From contig JAHFAC010000102.1 in assembly GCA_023250755.1 (NCBI GenBank), positions 1 to 6,327 on the forward strand: a stretch of 6,327 nt of DNA. The letters run 5' to 3'. The notes under the pieces were generated by a model. That model was given only the letters and a program-made list of their open reading frames with translations. It ran no database searches and was not told the DNA's origin. Below, one piece after another: positions 5,637 to 6,327 of the stretch. The position numbers were made by a program, and so were the translations under genes. This DNA is from Bacteriovoracaceae bacterium. GTDB taxonomy: Bacteria > Bdellovibrionota > UBA1018. Position 1 is the first letter of the stretch; each line of letters starts with the position of its first letter.

Positions 5637-6327
5637 CTAAATACCCCGATACCCCGGCAGTCCGTGCGCTTCTGGAGAGTGTGCGAGTGTCTTGGCTTTT
5701 TTGACCGCTTCTTTAAATCCATTGTCTCCGTGACCGAGTCGAATGCGTGAGCGAAAAAATTCGGCCCACTTGAATTCTGCAAACGGTTCTGTACTTTTTA
5801 CGTAGCCCCCAGCTTCGCGAACATCAGCAGCCAAGCTTCGATAAGGATCGTCACGTAATTTACGAATGTCTTCGGGTAAAAGCGATGGCGATAGAGGTCC
5901 CTTTCCGTTTTCATCGTAAAGATAAAGCCAATGCTCCTTCTCCATTCTTTCCCAAAAATCTTTGTCAGAAAGTGCCTTCCAATTTTTTTGCACCTGGGCG
6001 AAGAGTTTATGAAAACTGGCCTCCCAAAGTGCTCGGGCCAAGTGGTGGTGGTCCGTCATGTAAAATCGCCCGCCGGGTCCTATCACGACCGGGATGGCGT
6101 GTTCTTTGAGGTAGTCCTTTCGCTCTGGTTTGCTCATTCCTTCAAATTTAGATTGTTTTTTTAGGACCTCACGAATCCCTACCGCGAACTGGGTGGGGTG
6201 GAGGTCCAGCACTTCGGTTTCACAAAGCTCACCCGTTTTTGCAGAATCGTCGCAGGTGGGGATGTCCTTAGGATTATCCTGAGCATTTCCCTGAGCAATG
6301 GAAAGCAGAGCAGAAATACAAATGGCG
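5637..6327 (-). CDS. ParB-like nuclease-family protein (ParBc_2 type), probably exported; 5' end outside window
   Basis: The visible 229 residues continue in frame to the window edge. The GTG at 6212 is an internal Val codon rather than the start, because the 38 codons before it read as a signal-peptide-like segment (ISALLSIAQGNA, likely cleavage after GNA) and a short Cys-containing spacer (Cys25 and Cys35 of the visible part). The body matches the ParBc_2/ParB-Srx-like family: LDLHPTQFAVG (about 40-50), IPVVIGPGGRFYMTDHHHLARAL (about 78-100, with the DHHH cluster at 92-95), then a helical C-terminus with WLYLYDENGKG and AGGYVKSTEPFAEFKWAEFF. The family is annotated as putative ParB-like nucleases from distant similarity; no activity can be claimed from sequence. 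With a signal peptide it would act in the periplasm or outside the cell, so a role in chromosome partitioning is unlikely. The gene ends with YRGI and converges on thiQ, with no functional link apparent. Confidence 0.85.
   Translation of the reverse strand, partial: AICISALLSIAQGNAQDNPKDIPTCDDSAKTGELCETEVLDLHPTQFAVGIREVLKKQSKFEGMSKPERKDYLKEHAIPVVIGPGGRFYMTDHHHLARALWEASFHKLFAQVQKNWKALSDKDFWERMEKEHWLYLYDENGKGPLSPSLLPEDIRKLRDDPYRSLAADVREAGGYVKSTEPFAEFKWAEFFRSRIRLGHGDNGFKEAVKKAKTLAHSPEAHGLPGYRGI

Noticed and set aside
5617..5640. Possible terminator between the convergent thiQ and ParB-like genes (GGGA...TCCC)
   Set aside because: A 4-bp stem with a 9-nt loop and no T-run is too weak to call.
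6210..6212. GTG at 6212 as the start of the ParB-like gene
   Set aside because: The frame remains open to the window edge and encodes a signal-peptide-like segment and a spacer upstream; no Shine-Dalgarno is evident at this GTG.
1..6327. CRISPR arrays, tRNA/rRNA genes, insertion sequences
   Set aside because: No regularly spaced repeats, cloverleaf-like sequences, rRNA motifs, transposase-like proteins or terminal inverted repeats were seen on either strand.

Overview
The window looks like bacterial chromosome from a Gram-negative organism of moderate GC. Genes are tightly packed, with Shine-Dalgarno sequences, ATGA stop/start overlaps and an exported binding protein. The ThiBPQ thiamine transporter is typical of proteobacteria. 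A bdellovibrio-like or other proteobacterial-type lineage would fit, but nothing here fixes the taxon.

Left part (1-1729): the 3' end of a plus-strand AAA ATPase/DUF4143 gene runs in from outside the window. It meets the minus-strand quinolinate synthase gene nadA (NAD biosynthesis) tail to tail, with the last 18 bp of the two genes overlapping. nadA stands alone here, without nadB or nadC. The 87-bp divergent gap upstream of nadA carries an 8-bp perfect inverted repeat.

Middle (1730-2293): a 158-aa protein of unknown function has a very good ribosome binding site. A possible promoter lies inside the end of that gene. It is followed by a hairpin and then a TPP (thiamine pyrophosphate) riboswitch. 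The 3' half of the riboswitch is canonical (P4/P5, CTGATC..GGTAATGCC..CG..GGGA). The pyrimidine-sensing half is much reduced: there is no P3 stem, and only a CTGGA remnant stands where CTGAGA is expected. The ribosome binding site and GTG start of the next gene lie in the 3' edge of the element, which points to translational control.

Right-centre (2288-5627): thiB, thiP and thiQ are joined by 4-bp ATGA overlaps. They encode a complete thiamine/TPP ABC importer: periplasmic binding protein, two-domain membrane permease and ATPase. Thiamine is captured in the periplasm and moved by ThiP using ATP hydrolysed by ThiQ. Intracellular TPP is expected to repress the operon through the riboswitch. No thiamine biosynthesis gene is visible, so the locus is for salvage.

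Right end (5637-6327): a convergent minus-strand gene, cut by the window edge, encodes a ParB-like nuclease-family (ParBc_2) protein. Reading past the nearest in-frame GTG shows a signal-peptide-like N-terminus, so the protein is probably exported.

The most interesting points are the P3-less TPP riboswitch, its possible switching geometry around the GTG start codon, and the apparently secreted ParB-like protein.
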